DNA of 64,000 nt from Lachnospiraceae bacterium (GCA_015057445.1 SVEI01000001.1:1-64000), one strand, 5' to 3'. Positions 33,837-43,268 are shown, counted from the stretch's first letter. Numbers and translations: made by a program. Notes: a model not told the origin generated them from the letters alone.

Positions 33837-34562
33837 ATGAATAATGATTTAATGGAAGCAGGGGAATTAGCTGAAGCGGAAAAATCCGTTGAAGACATTC
33901 TCTCTGAGAACGAAATTGAGAAAGATAATGCCAAAGAAGAGAAAAAGGCTAACAAAAAAATAAATAAAGAGAATAAAAAGAAATTAAAATCTCAAAAAAA
34001 GAAGTCTAAGAATAATACAAAGCCAGAAGATATTAATATAGTTAAAGAGCTTTTGAGTTTAATTGTTTATATTGGAATTGTAGTTATTGCATGTTTTCTT
34101 ATTATAAATTATGTTGGATGTCGTTCCTTGGTAGATGGAACATCAATGGAAGCCACTCTTCATAATGGAGATAATTTGTGGGTTGATAAATTATCATACA
34201 CTATTGGCGATCCTGAGAGATTTGATGTCATTGTTTTTTATTATGACGAGGAAACAACATATATTAAACGAATTATAGGTCTTCCAGGAGAAACTGTTCG
34301 TATTGATCAAAATGGTAATATTTTTGTCGATGAGATGTTGCTTAAAGAAAACTATGGAAAAGAGCGCATTTTACCACATAATATAGGAAGAGCCAGCCAA
34401 ACCATTTTATTAGGTGAAGATGAATATTTTGTACTTGGTGATAATAGAAATAATAGTCAAGATAGTAGAATATCATCTGTAGGAAATGTAAAAAGAGAAG
34501 ATATCCTTGGTAAGGCCGTTCTCAGAATATATCCATTCAAAGATTTTGGAATTGTAAAATAA
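33837..34562 (+). CDS. lepB: Signal peptidase I (second copy)
   Basis: The 241-residue product differs from the first copy by a long, highly charged N-terminal tail (about 1-65, very rich in Lys, Glu and Asn) before a single membrane helix (about 67-90). The catalytic Ser103 lies in GTSMEATL and Lys144 in YIKRIIGLPGE, with EYFVLGDNRNNSQDSR near 200-215. All catalytic features are intact. The charged tail should lie in the cytoplasm and is unusual for this family. The gene starts 15 bases after rbgA behind TAGGAG. A strong hairpin abuts its stop codon. Confidence 0.94.
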   Translation: MNNDLMEAGELAEAEKSVEDILSENEIEKDNAKEEKKANKKINKENKKKLKSQKKKSKNNTKPEDINIVKELLSLIVYIGIVVIACFLIINYVGCRSLVDGTSMEATLHNGDNLWVDKLSYTIGDPERFDVIVFYYDEETTYIKRIIGLPGETVRIDQNGNIFVDEMLLKENYGKERILPHNIGRASQTILLGEDEYFVLGDNRNNSQDSRISSVGNVKREDILGKAVLRIYPFKDFGIVK

Positions 34563-34614
34563 AATTAAGGACTATACACTGTACTTATATATTTTTTGTG
34601 TATAGTCCTTAATT
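34563..34614 (+). other. 17-bp perfect hairpin between lepB and rnhB
   Basis: Arms 34563-34579 and 34598-34614 are perfectly complementary over 17 bp, with an 18-base loop that itself ends in a T-run. It starts directly after the lepB stop and ends 6 bases before AAGGAGG of rnhB. No T-tract follows, so termination is uncertain. It is the longest perfect inverted repeat I found in the window. Confidence 0.8.
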
Positions 34615-34639
34615 GCATAAAGGAGGTTATTTAACTATT

Positions 34640-35431
34640 ATGAGTACAGAATCAATTAAATACACAGAAATAAATACTGAATACAAACAATTAGATTATG
34701 AAAATAGTAAGTCTCTGATTGAATTTATTGATAAATATATAAACGATACAAGAGGAAATGTATCTGCACTGGTAGATAAAGCCACAAAAAAACATGAAAA
34801 GCTTTTAGCAGAAATATCTAGAACAGAAACAATGTATTCCTTTGAAGATAAATATCGCGGACTGGGAAATGAATTTATATGCGGTATAGATGAGGTAGGT
34901 AGGGGGCCTTTGGCAGGACCAGTTGTTGCAACAGCAATAATTCTTCCGAAAAACGAGAGGATATTATATTTAAATGATTCAAAACAACTTTCTAAGAAGA
35001 AAAGAGAAGAATTGTATGATATAATATTAGATAAAGCAATAGCATGTGGTATTGGTGTAGTTTCAGAACAGATAATTGATGAGATAAATATATTACAGGC
35101 TACATATAAAGCTATGCAAATAGCAATAAATAATCTTAAGGTTAAACCAGATATTTTACTTAATGATGCAGTAAAAATACCCGATATAGATATTAGGCAG
35201 GTTCCTATTATTAAAGGAGATACTTTATCGGCATCTATTGCTGCTGCAAGTATTGTTGCTAAGGTAACCAGGGATAGAATGATGGAAGAATATGATAAAA
35301 TATACCCAGGTTATGATTTTGGTAAAAGTTCAGGATATGGAACAGCTAATCATATCAAAAAACTTAAGGAAGATGGTCCTTGTGAAATACATCGAAAATC
35401 ATTTTTAAAGAAAATACTTAATCAAGAGTAA
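34640..35431 (+). CDS. rnhB: Ribonuclease HII
   Basis: I place the start at the ATG at 34640, behind AAGGAGG, because the earlier in-frame TTG lies inside the hairpin. The product is 263 residues. An N-terminal helical extension of about 65 residues, usual in Firmicute RnhB, precedes the RNase H fold. Catalytic carboxylates lie in CGIDEVGRGPLAGPVV (about 81-96) and further ones near LLNDAVKIP. SASIAAASIVAKVTRDRMM (about 202-220) is a second signature. The enzyme cuts RNA in RNA-DNA hybrids and removes misincorporated ribonucleotides. Confidence 0.97.
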   Translation: MSTESIKYTEINTEYKQLDYENSKSLIEFIDKYINDTRGNVSALVDKATKKHEKLLAEISRTETMYSFEDKYRGLGNEFICGIDEVGRGPLAGPVVATAIILPKNERILYLNDSKQLSKKKREELYDIILDKAIACGIGVVSEQIIDEINILQATYKAMQIAINNLKVKPDILLNDAVKIPDIDIRQVPIIKGDTLSASIAAASIVAKVTRDRMMEEYDKIYPGYDFGKSSGYGTANHIKKLKEDGPCEIHRKSFLKKILNQE

Positions 35432-35459
35432 AATACAAAGTATATCAAGGAGAAAGTGA

Positions 35460-37202
35460 ATGAATATCTCAGATAGTACTATAAATTTTAATATTTCAAC
35501 AAACAATTCTGGAATTAAAGTAAGTACTCCAAGTATTTCTGATGGTGGTGCTGTTACTGCTAATTCTCAGATTACTATGGCCAAAGAAGGACAGATATTC
35601 AATGGGAAGATACTTGATATAACTAATAATAAAGTAAGTATTATGCTAGATAATAACAAAACTTTATATGCTCAGATGACTGAGGCAATTAATATGAACA
35701 TTGGTGACGCATTAACTTTTATGATAAAAGAAAATAATGGTTCCAATGTTTTGATTAAACCATATGGTTCTGGCGTACAGAACATGAAAGATAATGCTAT
35801 ATTCAAGATTCTTGATAGTAATTCTATATCAATTACAGAAAAAAATTATCAAATTACAGAGGGATTAATGAAGAATAATATGCCTGTTGATAAAGGTTCT
35901 ATGCAAAGAATAATGCAACAGTCATATAAATTTCCGGATGCTTCTATTGATACTATTATTAATTTGAATAAAATTGGTATGCCCGTTAATGAAGCGAATA
36001 TTGCTCAATATGAAGCATATATGACAAATAATCATCAGTTAACACAAGATATAAGTAATCTTAGTATATCAATAGTAGATATGAATAAAGAAACCGTAAG
36101 TAATATACTTAATCAAATGGGGACAACTTCTGAAGAAGGAATTAAGCAGTTATTTTCTTTTAATTCTAATTTGCTTGGGGCGCTTTCTGATACGTATGAT
36201 AATGCGAATATTGTTATTGATGATATATTAAAGAATGTACAGAATTTTAATGAAAATGATTCGGATATATGGGCGAATGTAGATAATAAACCTAATTTAA
36301 TTATTGATAATAGTGTAAATACAGATATACCAACTGAATTTACAGATAAACTTACAGATTTTTCTAATAAAATTAATATTAAGCTAGAAAAAATAGAAGT
36401 TTTAATAAAAGAACTAAAGAGTGCAGGTATAAGTGATAATATTGTAAATTCAATAATAGATAAATCAGAAACTCCTATGCAATTATTGAATAATATTAAT
36501 GAGGTTATTTCTCATTCAAAGACATTAAATATTAATTCAGAGAATATAAAAGATTTACTGTTAAGTGATTCTTATAACCAGGTTTTGTCTGAAACAATTA
36601 AGGATAAATTATCACTTAACCCTAAAGATATGGATAATCCAAAGGAAATTGATGATTTATATAAAAGTATATATGATAAAACAAATAAGTTATTAGATGC
36701 ATTTTCATCAGGTGGCAATTCACAAGCAGGAGATAACATGTCTCAGGCAGCGAAGTCTATGCAACAAAGAATAGATTTTATGCAAAACTTAAATAATATG
36801 TTTGCATATGCTCAGTTGCCAATAAAATTAGATTCTAATCAAATGAACTCAGATTTATTTGTTTATATGAATAAAAGAAATTTGAGGGGAAATAAGGAAG
36901 ATGTAAGTGCATTATTGCATCTTGATATGGATCATCTTGGTGCAACTGATGTACATGTAAGTTTGCATGGCACCAATGTACATACCAAATTCTATGTAGA
37001 AGATGAACTTAGTGCAAAGATTATTGATGAACACATGACAATGCTAGAAAAAGCAATTAGTGAAAATGGATTTAATCTTACAAATGAAGTGATAACTAGG
37101 GAACCTACACTTGCAACAGGACCTAATATGGCAATTAAAGAAATGTTAGGGGATGATTTGGAAAAAAGTGTAAAAAGATACTCGTTTGATGTTAGAATGT
37201 AA
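35460..37202 (+). CDS. FliK-like (flagellar hook-length control) protein, YlqG-type
   Basis: The 580-residue product is Asn/Asp/Ser-rich and mostly low complexity, with no signal peptide or membrane helix. The C-terminal 90 residues carry a FliK C-terminal-like pattern: ALLHLDMDHLGATDVHVSL (about 484-502), then VHTKFYVEDE and a helix. FliK proteins measure hook or needle length and switch export specificity by touching FlhB. The next gene encodes a free FlhB cytoplasmic-domain homologue, and the two lie right after rnhB, as ylqG-ylqH do in Bacillus subtilis. The pair is outside any flagellar operon and its true role is unknown. Confidence 0.7.
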   Translation: MNISDSTINFNISTNNSGIKVSTPSISDGGAVTANSQITMAKEGQIFNGKILDITNNKVSIMLDNNKTLYAQMTEAINMNIGDALTFMIKENNGSNVLIKPYGSGVQNMKDNAIFKILDSNSISITEKNYQITEGLMKNNMPVDKGSMQRIMQQSYKFPDASIDTIINLNKIGMPVNEANIAQYEAYMTNNHQLTQDISNLSISIVDMNKETVSNILNQMGTTSEEGIKQLFSFNSNLLGALSDTYDNANIVIDDILKNVQNFNENDSDIWANVDNKPNLIIDNSVNTDIPTEFTDKLTDFSNKINIKLEKIEVLIKELKSAGISDNIVNSIIDKSETPMQLLNNINEVISHSKTLNINSENIKDLLLSDSYNQVLSETIKDKLSLNPKDMDNPKEIDDLYKSIYDKTNKLLDAFSSGGNSQAGDNMSQAAKSMQQRIDFMQNLNNMFAYAQLPIKLDSNQMNSDLFVYMNKRNLRGNKEDVSALLHLDMDHLGATDVHVSLHGTNVHTKFYVEDELSAKIIDEHMTMLEKAISENGFNLTNEVITREPTLATGPNMAIKEMLGDDLEKSVKRYSFDVRM

Positions 37203-37211
37203 GGTGATATT

Positions 37212-37514
37212 ATGTCAGAAAAAAACAATTTAAATCAACCTAAAAAAAAGGCTGTTGCTCTTTTGTATGACCCATCTAATCAAGCTCCACAGGTTGTAGC
37301 TTCTGGTAAAGGTGTATTAGCAGATAAAATAATCGCTACAGCCAAGGAAAATGATGTGCCTTTATATAAGGATACTAATCTTACGGAAACGCTTCTTAAG
37401 CTTGATATAGGTGATTGTATACCACCAGAGTTATATGGAGTCGTAGCTGAAATATTGGTATATGTTGACAGAATGGATAAAATTAGGGAGAAAATTGATA
37501 GGGTAAATGGATAG
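37212..37514 (+). CDS. FlhB C-terminal domain homologue (FlhX/YlqH-like)
   Basis: The 100-residue cytoplasmic protein aligns with the C-terminal domain of the export-gate protein FlhB/EscU: KKAVALLYDPSNQAPQVVASGKG, then KENDVPLYKDTNLTETLLKLDIGDCIPPELYGVVAEIL (each visible as separate short blocks near 13-35 and 46-83). The membrane part of FlhB is absent. The autocleavage motif NPTH of true FlhB is replaced by DPSN, so self-cleavage is not expected. It follows the FliK-like gene by 9 bases. Such small FlhB paralogues can partly replace the FlhB C-domain in some bacteria. Confidence 0.85.
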   Translation: MSEKNNLNQPKKKAVALLYDPSNQAPQVVASGKGVLADKIIATAKENDVPLYKDTNLTETLLKLDIGDCIPPELYGVVAEILVYVDRMDKIREKIDRVNG

Positions 37515-37875
37515 AATGGATAATAAAAGGAAAACAGGCACTACATATGAAGAATTAGCAATAAAGTATCTTGAATCAAAAGGATACTTTATAATACAGA
37601 AAAATTTTCAAGTTAGGCAAGCTGAAATAGATATAATAGCCAGACAAGGTAATACTATTGTATTTGTAGAAGTTAAGTATAGAGCAAGTAGTGCTAGTGG
37701 TCATCCGTTGGAAGCTGTAACTATTGCTAAGCAGAAAAAAATCTGTAAGGCAGCATTATTTTATATGAATAATAATAAAATTTCTCCAGATAATTCAAAT
37801 TTTAGATTTGATGTTATAGGCATTCTTGGTGATGAGATTACCCATATTGAGAATGCTTTTGATTTTATAATATAG
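37507..37875 (+). CDS. yraN: YraN family (UPF0102) nuclease-like protein
   Basis: The 122-residue product overlaps the FlhB-like gene by 8 bases. An alternative ATG three codons in (37516) is equally possible. The restriction-endonuclease-like core is visible: GTTYEELAIKYLESKGY near 12-28, QAEIDIIARQGNTIVFVEVKYR near 38-59 with the E-D-ExK arrangement, and a C-terminal FRFDVIGI strand. YraN proteins resemble Holliday junction resolvases in fold, but their function is not established. A rnhB-yraN association is widespread and supports the call. Confidence 0.93.
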   Translation: MDRMDNKRKTGTTYEELAIKYLESKGYFIIQKNFQVRQAEIDIIARQGNTIVFVEVKYRASSASGHPLEAVTIAKQKKICKAALFYMNNNKISPDNSNFRFDVIGILGDEITHIENAFDFII

Positions 37876-37887
37876 TAAGGAATAAAT

Positions 37888-38772
37888 ATGAATAGATTAA
37901 ATGAATTAAAATATAGAAATAAAGTAGTAAATAATAGAACTACAAAAATTGATGTTATTGATGTATCTGGTAACGGGGATTTAGTTCCTGTTATTAAATA
38001 TAAGGCTTTTGAAGAGTATCCTAATGTTGTACATGGTTTTTCTACTAGGTTAGGTGGAGTGAGTTCAGAACATTTGTATAGCTTAAATTTGAGCTTTTCA
38101 AGGGGAGATGAATTAGATAATGTTATAACTAATAATCTTAGATTCGCGAAAGCTGTTGGTTACGACTTTGATAATCGAGCATTTTCAGATCAGGTTCACG
38201 ATGTGAAGATTTATGTAGTTACAGAAAAAGATAAAGGAAAAGCTGAAAAGTTAAAAGATATTATTAAGAATATAGATGGTTTAGTTACAAATATTAAAGA
38301 TATACCATTAATAACCTTTTATGCAGATTGTGTTCCATTATATTTTTTTGATAAGATTAATAATGTTGTTGGTCTTGCGCATTCTGGTTGGAAGGGAACT
38401 GTTAATAATATTGCTAAAGAAATGATTAAAACAATGAAAAATACATATGGAACTAATCCGGAAGATGTTATTGTTGCTATAGGTCCTTCTATATGTATGG
38501 ATTGCTACGAGGTATCAGATGATGTGGCAAATCAATTTATCAATAATTATGATAGTTTGGAGATTGAACACATACTTTTAGATAAGGGAAATGGAAAGTA
38601 TCAGTTAAATCTACATGAAGCGTGTAAGTATAATTTGTTAAATTCTGGTGTTTTAGAGAAGAATATATCTATGCCAGATATTTGTACATGCTGTAACCCT
38701 GATATTATGTATTCTCATAGAGCATCTAATGGGCTTAGAGGTAATTTAGCAGCGGTTATTATGATTAAATAA
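37888..38772 (+). CDS. pgeF: Peptidoglycan editing factor PgeF (YfiH/multicopper oxidase-like laccase domain)
   Basis: The 294-residue product belongs to the YfiH/DUF152 family. Metal-binding signatures are FYADCVPLYF (about 146-155) with Cys, GLAHSGWKGTV near 164-174 with His, and SICMDCYEV near 207-215. A C-terminal CTCCNPDIMYSHRASNGLRGN block lies near 266-286. PgeF-type proteins hydrolyse misincorporated amino acids from peptidoglycan precursors; older annotation as polyphenol oxidase is less likely. It starts 12 bases after yraN behind AAGGAA. It lacks a signal peptide, in line with a cytoplasmic role on precursors. Confidence 0.9.
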   Translation: MNRLNELKYRNKVVNNRTTKIDVIDVSGNGDLVPVIKYKAFEEYPNVVHGFSTRLGGVSSEHLYSLNLSFSRGDELDNVITNNLRFAKAVGYDFDNRAFSDQVHDVKIYVVTEKDKGKAEKLKDIIKNIDGLVTNIKDIPLITFYADCVPLYFFDKINNVVGLAHSGWKGTVNNIAKEMIKTMKNTYGTNPEDVIVAIGPSICMDCYEVSDDVANQFINNYDSLEIEHILLDKGNGKYQLNLHEACKYNLLNSGVLEKNISMPDICTCCNPDIMYSHRASNGLRGNLAAVIMIK

Positions 38773-38805
38773 TTATATTATTTTACAGAAAGGAATAAGT
38801 GCAAT

Positions 38806-40134
38806 ATGAAAAAGCATCTTATTGAAAATGTAATAGTAGATAGTATTGCATGGGAACTTGAGATAGAAGCAGGTGATTATCTTGTTTCTATAAATGATAA
38901 AGAAATAAATGATATCTTTGATTATCATTATCTTTGCGAAGATGAATACCTTGAAATATTAATAGAGAAAAAGAATGGAGAAGAATGGCTTCTAGAGGTT
39001 GAAAAAGATGAAGATGAAGAATTAGGTCTTGTTTTTTCTGATTCTCTTATGGATAAATATAAAAGATGTCACAATAACTGTGTTTTTTGTTTTATTGATC
39101 AAAATCCAGAAGGTATGAGAGATACTATTTATTTCAAAGATGATGATACAAGACTTTCATTTTTGCAAGGAAATTATGTTACATTCACTAATTTACAAGA
39201 TAAAGATATAGATAGAATAATAGAATATAAATTAGCACCAATTAACATTTCTGTTCATACAACCAATGAAGAGTTAAGATGTAAGATGCTTAATAATCGT
39301 TTCGCTGGTAAAGTAAATTCTATTATGAAACGATTATATGATGCTCAGATTCCTATGAATGCACAGATTGTTCTTTGTAAAGGACTTAATGATGGTGAAG
39401 AACTGGAAAAAACATTAACAGATTTATTTCAATATGCCCCTGTTATGCAAAGTTTATCCATAGTACCCGTTGGTCTTACTAAACATAGAGAAGGACTTTA
39501 CCCATTAGAAAGCTTTAATAAGGACGATGCTATAAAGTTAATTAAAACTGTAGAAAAGTATCAAGCTTTAGCATTAGAAAAGGGTGTAAATCATTTTGTA
39601 CATGCCAGTGATGAATGGTATATCAATGCTGGTATTGATTTTCCTGATGAAGACAACTATGATGGATATATTCAATTGGAAAATGGTGTTGGTATGTCTA
39701 GATTATTGTTAAATGAGTTTGATGATGCCATTAATGATTATTTAGAGGAACATGGTGGACCAAATTATATTAATAAAAAGGTAACAACTATTACTGGTGT
39801 TTTGGCCTATGAGACCAAGCTACAGCTTAAAAGTAAGCTAAAAGAATGCGCACCAAATATAGAATTTAATATATATCCTATAGTTAATAAATTTTTTGGT
39901 GAAAAGATTACTGTAACTGGACTTCTTACAGGTCAGGATATTATTAATCAGTTAAAAGATAAGGATTTAGGTGATGTATTACTAATTCCTTGCAATACAC
40001 TCAAAAGTGATGAGGATATTTTCCTTGATGATGTTACATTAGAGGAACTTCAAAATGCTTTACAAGTTAAAGTAGTTGTTGTACAATCTAGCGGTATGGA
40101 TTTATTTAACAGGATTATTGAAACGGAGAGTTAA
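38806..40134 (+). CDS. DUF512 radical SAM protein with N-terminal PDZ-like domain
   Basis: The 442-residue product has three parts. The N-terminal PDZ-like domain covers about 1-75 (VDSIAWELEIEAGDYLVSIN). A radical SAM-type CX3CX2C motif, CHNNCVFC, lies at residues 88-95. The C-terminal DUF512 domain (about 290-420) contains TITGVLAY and LTGQDI. The family occurs in many Firmicutes immediately upstream of der, as here (3-base gap), but its reaction is not known. The Cys spacing supports a [4Fe-4S] cluster and use of S-adenosylmethionine. The gene context suggests a link with ribosome or membrane biogenesis, which is inference only. Confidence 0.9.
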   Translation: MKKHLIENVIVDSIAWELEIEAGDYLVSINDKEINDIFDYHYLCEDEYLEILIEKKNGEEWLLEVEKDEDEELGLVFSDSLMDKYKRCHNNCVFCFIDQNPEGMRDTIYFKDDDTRLSFLQGNYVTFTNLQDKDIDRIIEYKLAPINISVHTTNEELRCKMLNNRFAGKVNSIMKRLYDAQIPMNAQIVLCKGLNDGEELEKTLTDLFQYAPVMQSLSIVPVGLTKHREGLYPLESFNKDDAIKLIKTVEKYQALALEKGVNHFVHASDEWYINAGIDFPDEDNYDGYIQLENGVGMSRLLLNEFDDAINDYLEEHGGPNYINKKVTTITGVLAYETKLQLKSKLKECAPNIEFNIYPIVNKFFGEKITVTGLLTGQDIINQLKDKDLGDVLLIPCNTLKSDEDIFLDDVTLEELQNALQVKVVVVQSSGMDLFNRIIETES

Positions 40135-40137
40135 GAC

Positions 40138-41463
40138 ATGGGAAGACCCGTAGTAGCCATTGTAGGCAGGCCAAATGTTGGTAAATCAACTCTTTTTAAC
40201 ACCCTTGCAGGTGATAAGATATCAATTGTTCAGGATACTCCTGGTGTTACAAGAGATAGAATTTACGCAGACGTTAATTGGTTAAATTACAATTTTACAA
40301 TTGTTGATACAGGTGGAATTGAACCTGAAAGCAACGATATTATTTTAAAGAGTATGAGAGAACAGGCTGAGATAGCTATATCTACGGCTGATGTTATCAT
40401 GTTCATTACTGATGTTAGGCAAGGACTTGTAGATGCTGATGGTAAAGTTGCCGATATGCTTCGTCGATCTGGGAAACCAGTGGTTCTTGTTGTTAATAAG
40501 GTTGATAGCTTTGAGAAGTTTATGCCGGACGTATATGAATTTTATAATCTTGGCATAGGTGATCCTATGCCTGTTTCTGCTGCCTCACAGCTTGGTCTTG
40601 GAGATATGCTTGATGAAGTAGTAAAGTATTTTGATGCTTCCGCAACAGAAGAAATTGAGGATGAGAGACCTAGAGTTGCCATAATTGGTAAACCAAATGC
40701 TGGAAAATCTTCAATAATTAATAAACTTTTAGGTGAAGATAGAGTTATTGTTTCGGATATTGCTGGTACAACAAGAGATGCAATAGATACCACAATTACT
40801 AGAAATGGCACAGAGTATGTATTTATAGATACTGCTGGACTAAGAAAGAAAAATAAAATAAAGGAAGAAATTGAACGTTATAGCATAATTCGTACTGTTT
40901 CAGCTGTAGAAAGATGTAATGTTGCGGTTCTTGTAATTGATGCCACTGAAGGAATTACAGATCAGGATACAAAGATAGCAGGAATTGCTCATGAGCGTGG
41001 TAAGGGTATGATCATTGTTGTAAATAAATGGGATGCTCTTGAAGAGAAGAATGACAAATCTGTTTATAAGTTTACAAATAAGATTAGAGAAGAATTTGCT
41101 TATATGCCTTATGCTGAGATACTTTTTGTATCCGCTAAGACTGGTCAAAGACTTCCAAAATTATTTGAAACCATTGATGCTGTTATAGAGAATCATTCAC
41201 TGCGTATAGCTACAGGTGTATTAAATGAGATAATGGCTGAGGCTGTTGCTTTAAATCAGCCACCTTCTGATAAGGGTAAGAGACTTAGACTATATTATAT
41301 TACCCAGGTTTCTGTAAAACCACCTACATTCGTAATTTTTGTTAACGATAGGGAACTTATGCACTTCTCATATACCAGATATATTGAGAATAAAATTAGA
41401 GAAGCATTTGGTTTTAGAGGAACGCCACTTAAATTTATTATACGCGAGAGGAAAGAAAAATGA
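40138..41463 (+). CDS. der: Ribosome biogenesis GTPase Der (EngA)
   Basis: The 441-residue product has two tandem GTPase domains. The first has GRPNVGKST (about 10-18), DTPGVTRD (about 33-40) and NKVD (about 119-122). The second has GKPNAGKSS (about 184-192), DIAGTTRDA and NKWD (about 299-302). A C-terminal KH-like domain (about 350-441) follows. Der assists late maturation of the 50S subunit. The gene overlaps plsY by 4 bases (ATGA), and der-plsY-gpsA form a typical unit in Firmicutes. Confidence 0.98.
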   Translation: MGRPVVAIVGRPNVGKSTLFNTLAGDKISIVQDTPGVTRDRIYADVNWLNYNFTIVDTGGIEPESNDIILKSMREQAEIAISTADVIMFITDVRQGLVDADGKVADMLRRSGKPVVLVVNKVDSFEKFMPDVYEFYNLGIGDPMPVSAASQLGLGDMLDEVVKYFDASATEEIEDERPRVAIIGKPNAGKSSIINKLLGEDRVIVSDIAGTTRDAIDTTITRNGTEYVFIDTAGLRKKNKIKEEIERYSIIRTVSAVERCNVAVLVIDATEGITDQDTKIAGIAHERGKGMIIVVNKWDALEEKNDKSVYKFTNKIREEFAYMPYAEILFVSAKTGQRLPKLFETIDAVIENHSLRIATGVLNEIMAEAVALNQPPSDKGKRLRLYYITQVSVKPPTFVIFVNDRELMHFSYTRYIENKIREAFGFRGTPLKFIIRERKEK

Positions 41464-42134
41464 TAATATATAGATTACTTTGTTTACTTGGTGGATACTG
41501 TTTTGGTATGATTCAGACTTCTTATATTTACGGAAGAATGAATGGTATTGACATTAGAGAACATGGTAGTGGAAATGCTGGAACTACAAATGCACTTAGA
41601 GTTCTCGGTAAGAAAGCAGGTATTATAGTATTCTTTGGCGATTTACTAAAAGGTTTTTTTGCAGCCCTTGTAGCTAGACTAATTTTTAACCAAATATGTC
41701 CGGATGATGTATACCTATATATAGCTTATGCAGGCTTTGGAACAATTTTAGGACATAATTTCCCATTTTATCTTAAGTTTAGAGGTGGAAAGGGTATAGC
41801 TGCTACAGGCGGTGTAATCTGTGGTTTCTTAGACCCAATCTTGGTGTTAAGTGCAGCAGTTGTATTTTTTGGATTATGTATTATTACAAAATATGTTTCT
41901 GTAGCTTCTATATGCTTAGTTATTAGTTTCTTTATAGAATATACATTATCAGCTATAAACGAAAGATATTCTTTCGATTTAAGTAATCCTGATTCAAAAG
42001 CGGCTATGATAGAAAGCATTATAATAGTTGGTATAATGACAATTATGGCTATTTATCGTCATAAAGATAATATTAAGAGACTTATTAAGCATGAAGAAAA
42101 TAAACTTTTTTCCGGCAAGAAAAAAGAAGCATAA
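41460..42134 (+). CDS. plsY: Acyl-phosphate:glycerol-3-phosphate acyltransferase PlsY
   Basis: The 224-residue polytopic membrane enzyme has about five helices. It makes lysophosphatidic acid from acyl-phosphate and glycerol-3-phosphate. Three conserved cytoplasmic loops are visible: [19 protein letters not shown] (about 32-50), [21 protein letters not shown] (two pieces near 98-118) and the region near [10 protein letters not shown]. The start overlaps the der stop by 4 bases. Its substrate glycerol-3-phosphate comes from GpsA, encoded 15 bases downstream. Confidence 0.97.
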   Translation: MIIYRLLCLLGGYCFGMIQTSYIYGRMNGIDIREHGSGNAGTTNALRVLGKKAGIIVFFGDLLKGFFAALVARLIFNQICPDDVYLYIAYAGFGTILGHNFPFYLKFRGGKGIAATGGVICGFLDPILVLSAAVVFFGLCIITKYVSVASICLVISFFIEYTLSAINERYSFDLSNPDSKAAMIESIIIVGIMTIMAIYRHKDNIKRLIKHEENKLFSGKKKEA

Positions 42135-42149
42135 ATAGGAGGTTTTTGT

Positions 42150-43157
42150 ATGAATATAGGTGTTCTTGGAGCTGGTAGCTGGGGAATAGCCCTTACAAAG
42201 CTTTTAAGTGGTAATGGACATATGGTTACAGTTTGGTCCATAGATAAAGAAGAGATAGCTATGTTAAATGAACATAGAGAGCATTTGTCAAAGCTTCCAG
42301 GTGTAAAAATCGGAGATAATGTTTCATTTACAACGGATGTAAGGGAGGCTTGTGATGATAAACAGATGTTGGTTATGGTTGTCCCATCACCATTTATAAG
42401 AAGTACAGCTAAAACAATCGCTCCTTATGTTACAAAGGAACAAATAATTGTTAATGTATCTAAAGGAATAGAAGAAAGTACCCTTATGACTTTAACTGAA
42501 GTTATATGTGATGAGATAAAAGATGCAAATGTAGCTGTTCTTTCTGGTCCTAGTCATGCAGAGGAGGTTGGTAAAGGAATGCCAACCACAGTGGTTGCTG
42601 GAGCTTCTACAAAAGAGATTGCTGAACTTGTACAGGATACATTTATGAGTGATTATTTTAGAGTATACACAAGCCCAGATGTTACTGGAATTGAGCTTGG
42701 TGGAGCTTTAAAAAATGTTATAGCACTTGCTGCAGGTATTGCTGATGGTCTTGGTTGTGGAGACAATGCAAAAGCTGCTATTATAACAAGAGGAATAGCT
42801 GAAATTTCCCGACTTGGATGCGCTTTAGGGGGTAGTGAATCTACTTTTTCCGGACTTTCTGGAATAGGAGATTTAATTGTTACCTGTGCATCAAAACATA
42901 GTCGAAATAGAAATGCAGGTTTCCTTATGGGACAAGGTAAAACCTACAAAGAAGCTTTAGAAGAAGTAAAGATGGTTGTTGAAGGAGTTTATTCAGCTAA
43001 AGCCGCTTTAAAACTTAGTCAAAAGCTTAATATTGAGATGCCTATTGTTGAAATGGTTAATAAAATTCTTTTTGAGGATTTACCTGCTGAGGAAGCAATG
43101 GTAATACTGTTAACAAGAATGAAAACATCCGAAGATAAGGATTTGATTTGGAAATAA
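42150..43157 (+). CDS. gpsA: Glycerol-3-phosphate dehydrogenase [NAD(P)+]
   Basis: The 335-residue product carries the Rossmann motif GVLGAGSWGIALTKLL (about 4-19). VSKGIEEST lies near 110-118, VLSGPSHAEEV near 132-142, and the catalytic block ALKNVIALAAGIADGLGCGDNAKAA near 188-212 (stated as positions because of length) contains the active Lys. It reduces dihydroxyacetone phosphate to glycerol-3-phosphate for phospholipid synthesis. The gene lies behind AGGAGG in the der-plsY-gpsA unit. No intrinsic terminator is visible in the gap to spoIVA. Confidence 0.97.
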   Translation: MNIGVLGAGSWGIALTKLLSGNGHMVTVWSIDKEEIAMLNEHREHLSKLPGVKIGDNVSFTTDVREACDDKQMLVMVVPSPFIRSTAKTIAPYVTKEQIIVNVSKGIEESTLMTLTEVICDEIKDANVAVLSGPSHAEEVGKGMPTTVVAGASTKEIAELVQDTFMSDYFRVYTSPDVTGIELGGALKNVIALAAGIADGLGCGDNAKAAIITRGIAEISRLGCALGGSESTFSGLSGIGDLIVTCASKHSRNRNAGFLMGQGKTYKEALEEVKMVVEGVYSAKAALKLSQKLNIEMPIVEMVNKILFEDLPAEEAMVILLTRMKTSEDKDLIWK

Positions 43158-43210
43158 TAATATAAAAACATGTTATACCTTCATGCTTTTCTACATATAT
43201 TTATTGTAAG

Positions 43211-43236
43211 TGAATATGCTGGATATAGAGCATATT
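43211..43236 (+). promoter_or_regulatory. Candidate sigma-E promoter for spoIVA
   Basis: TGAATAT (43211-43217), a 13-base spacer, then CATATTAAT beginning at 43231. This resembles the sigma-E pattern (ATA-type -35, CATA-type -10), and spoIVA belongs to the sigma-E regulon in Bacillus. No sigma-A consensus is evident in this gap. Confidence 0.45.
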
Positions 43237-43268
43237 AATACATAAATACATAGCATGGAGGTATTTTT

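Noticed and set aside
43158-43210. Terminator after gpsA
   Set aside because: No stem of more than about 6 bp with a T-tail could be found in this stretch.
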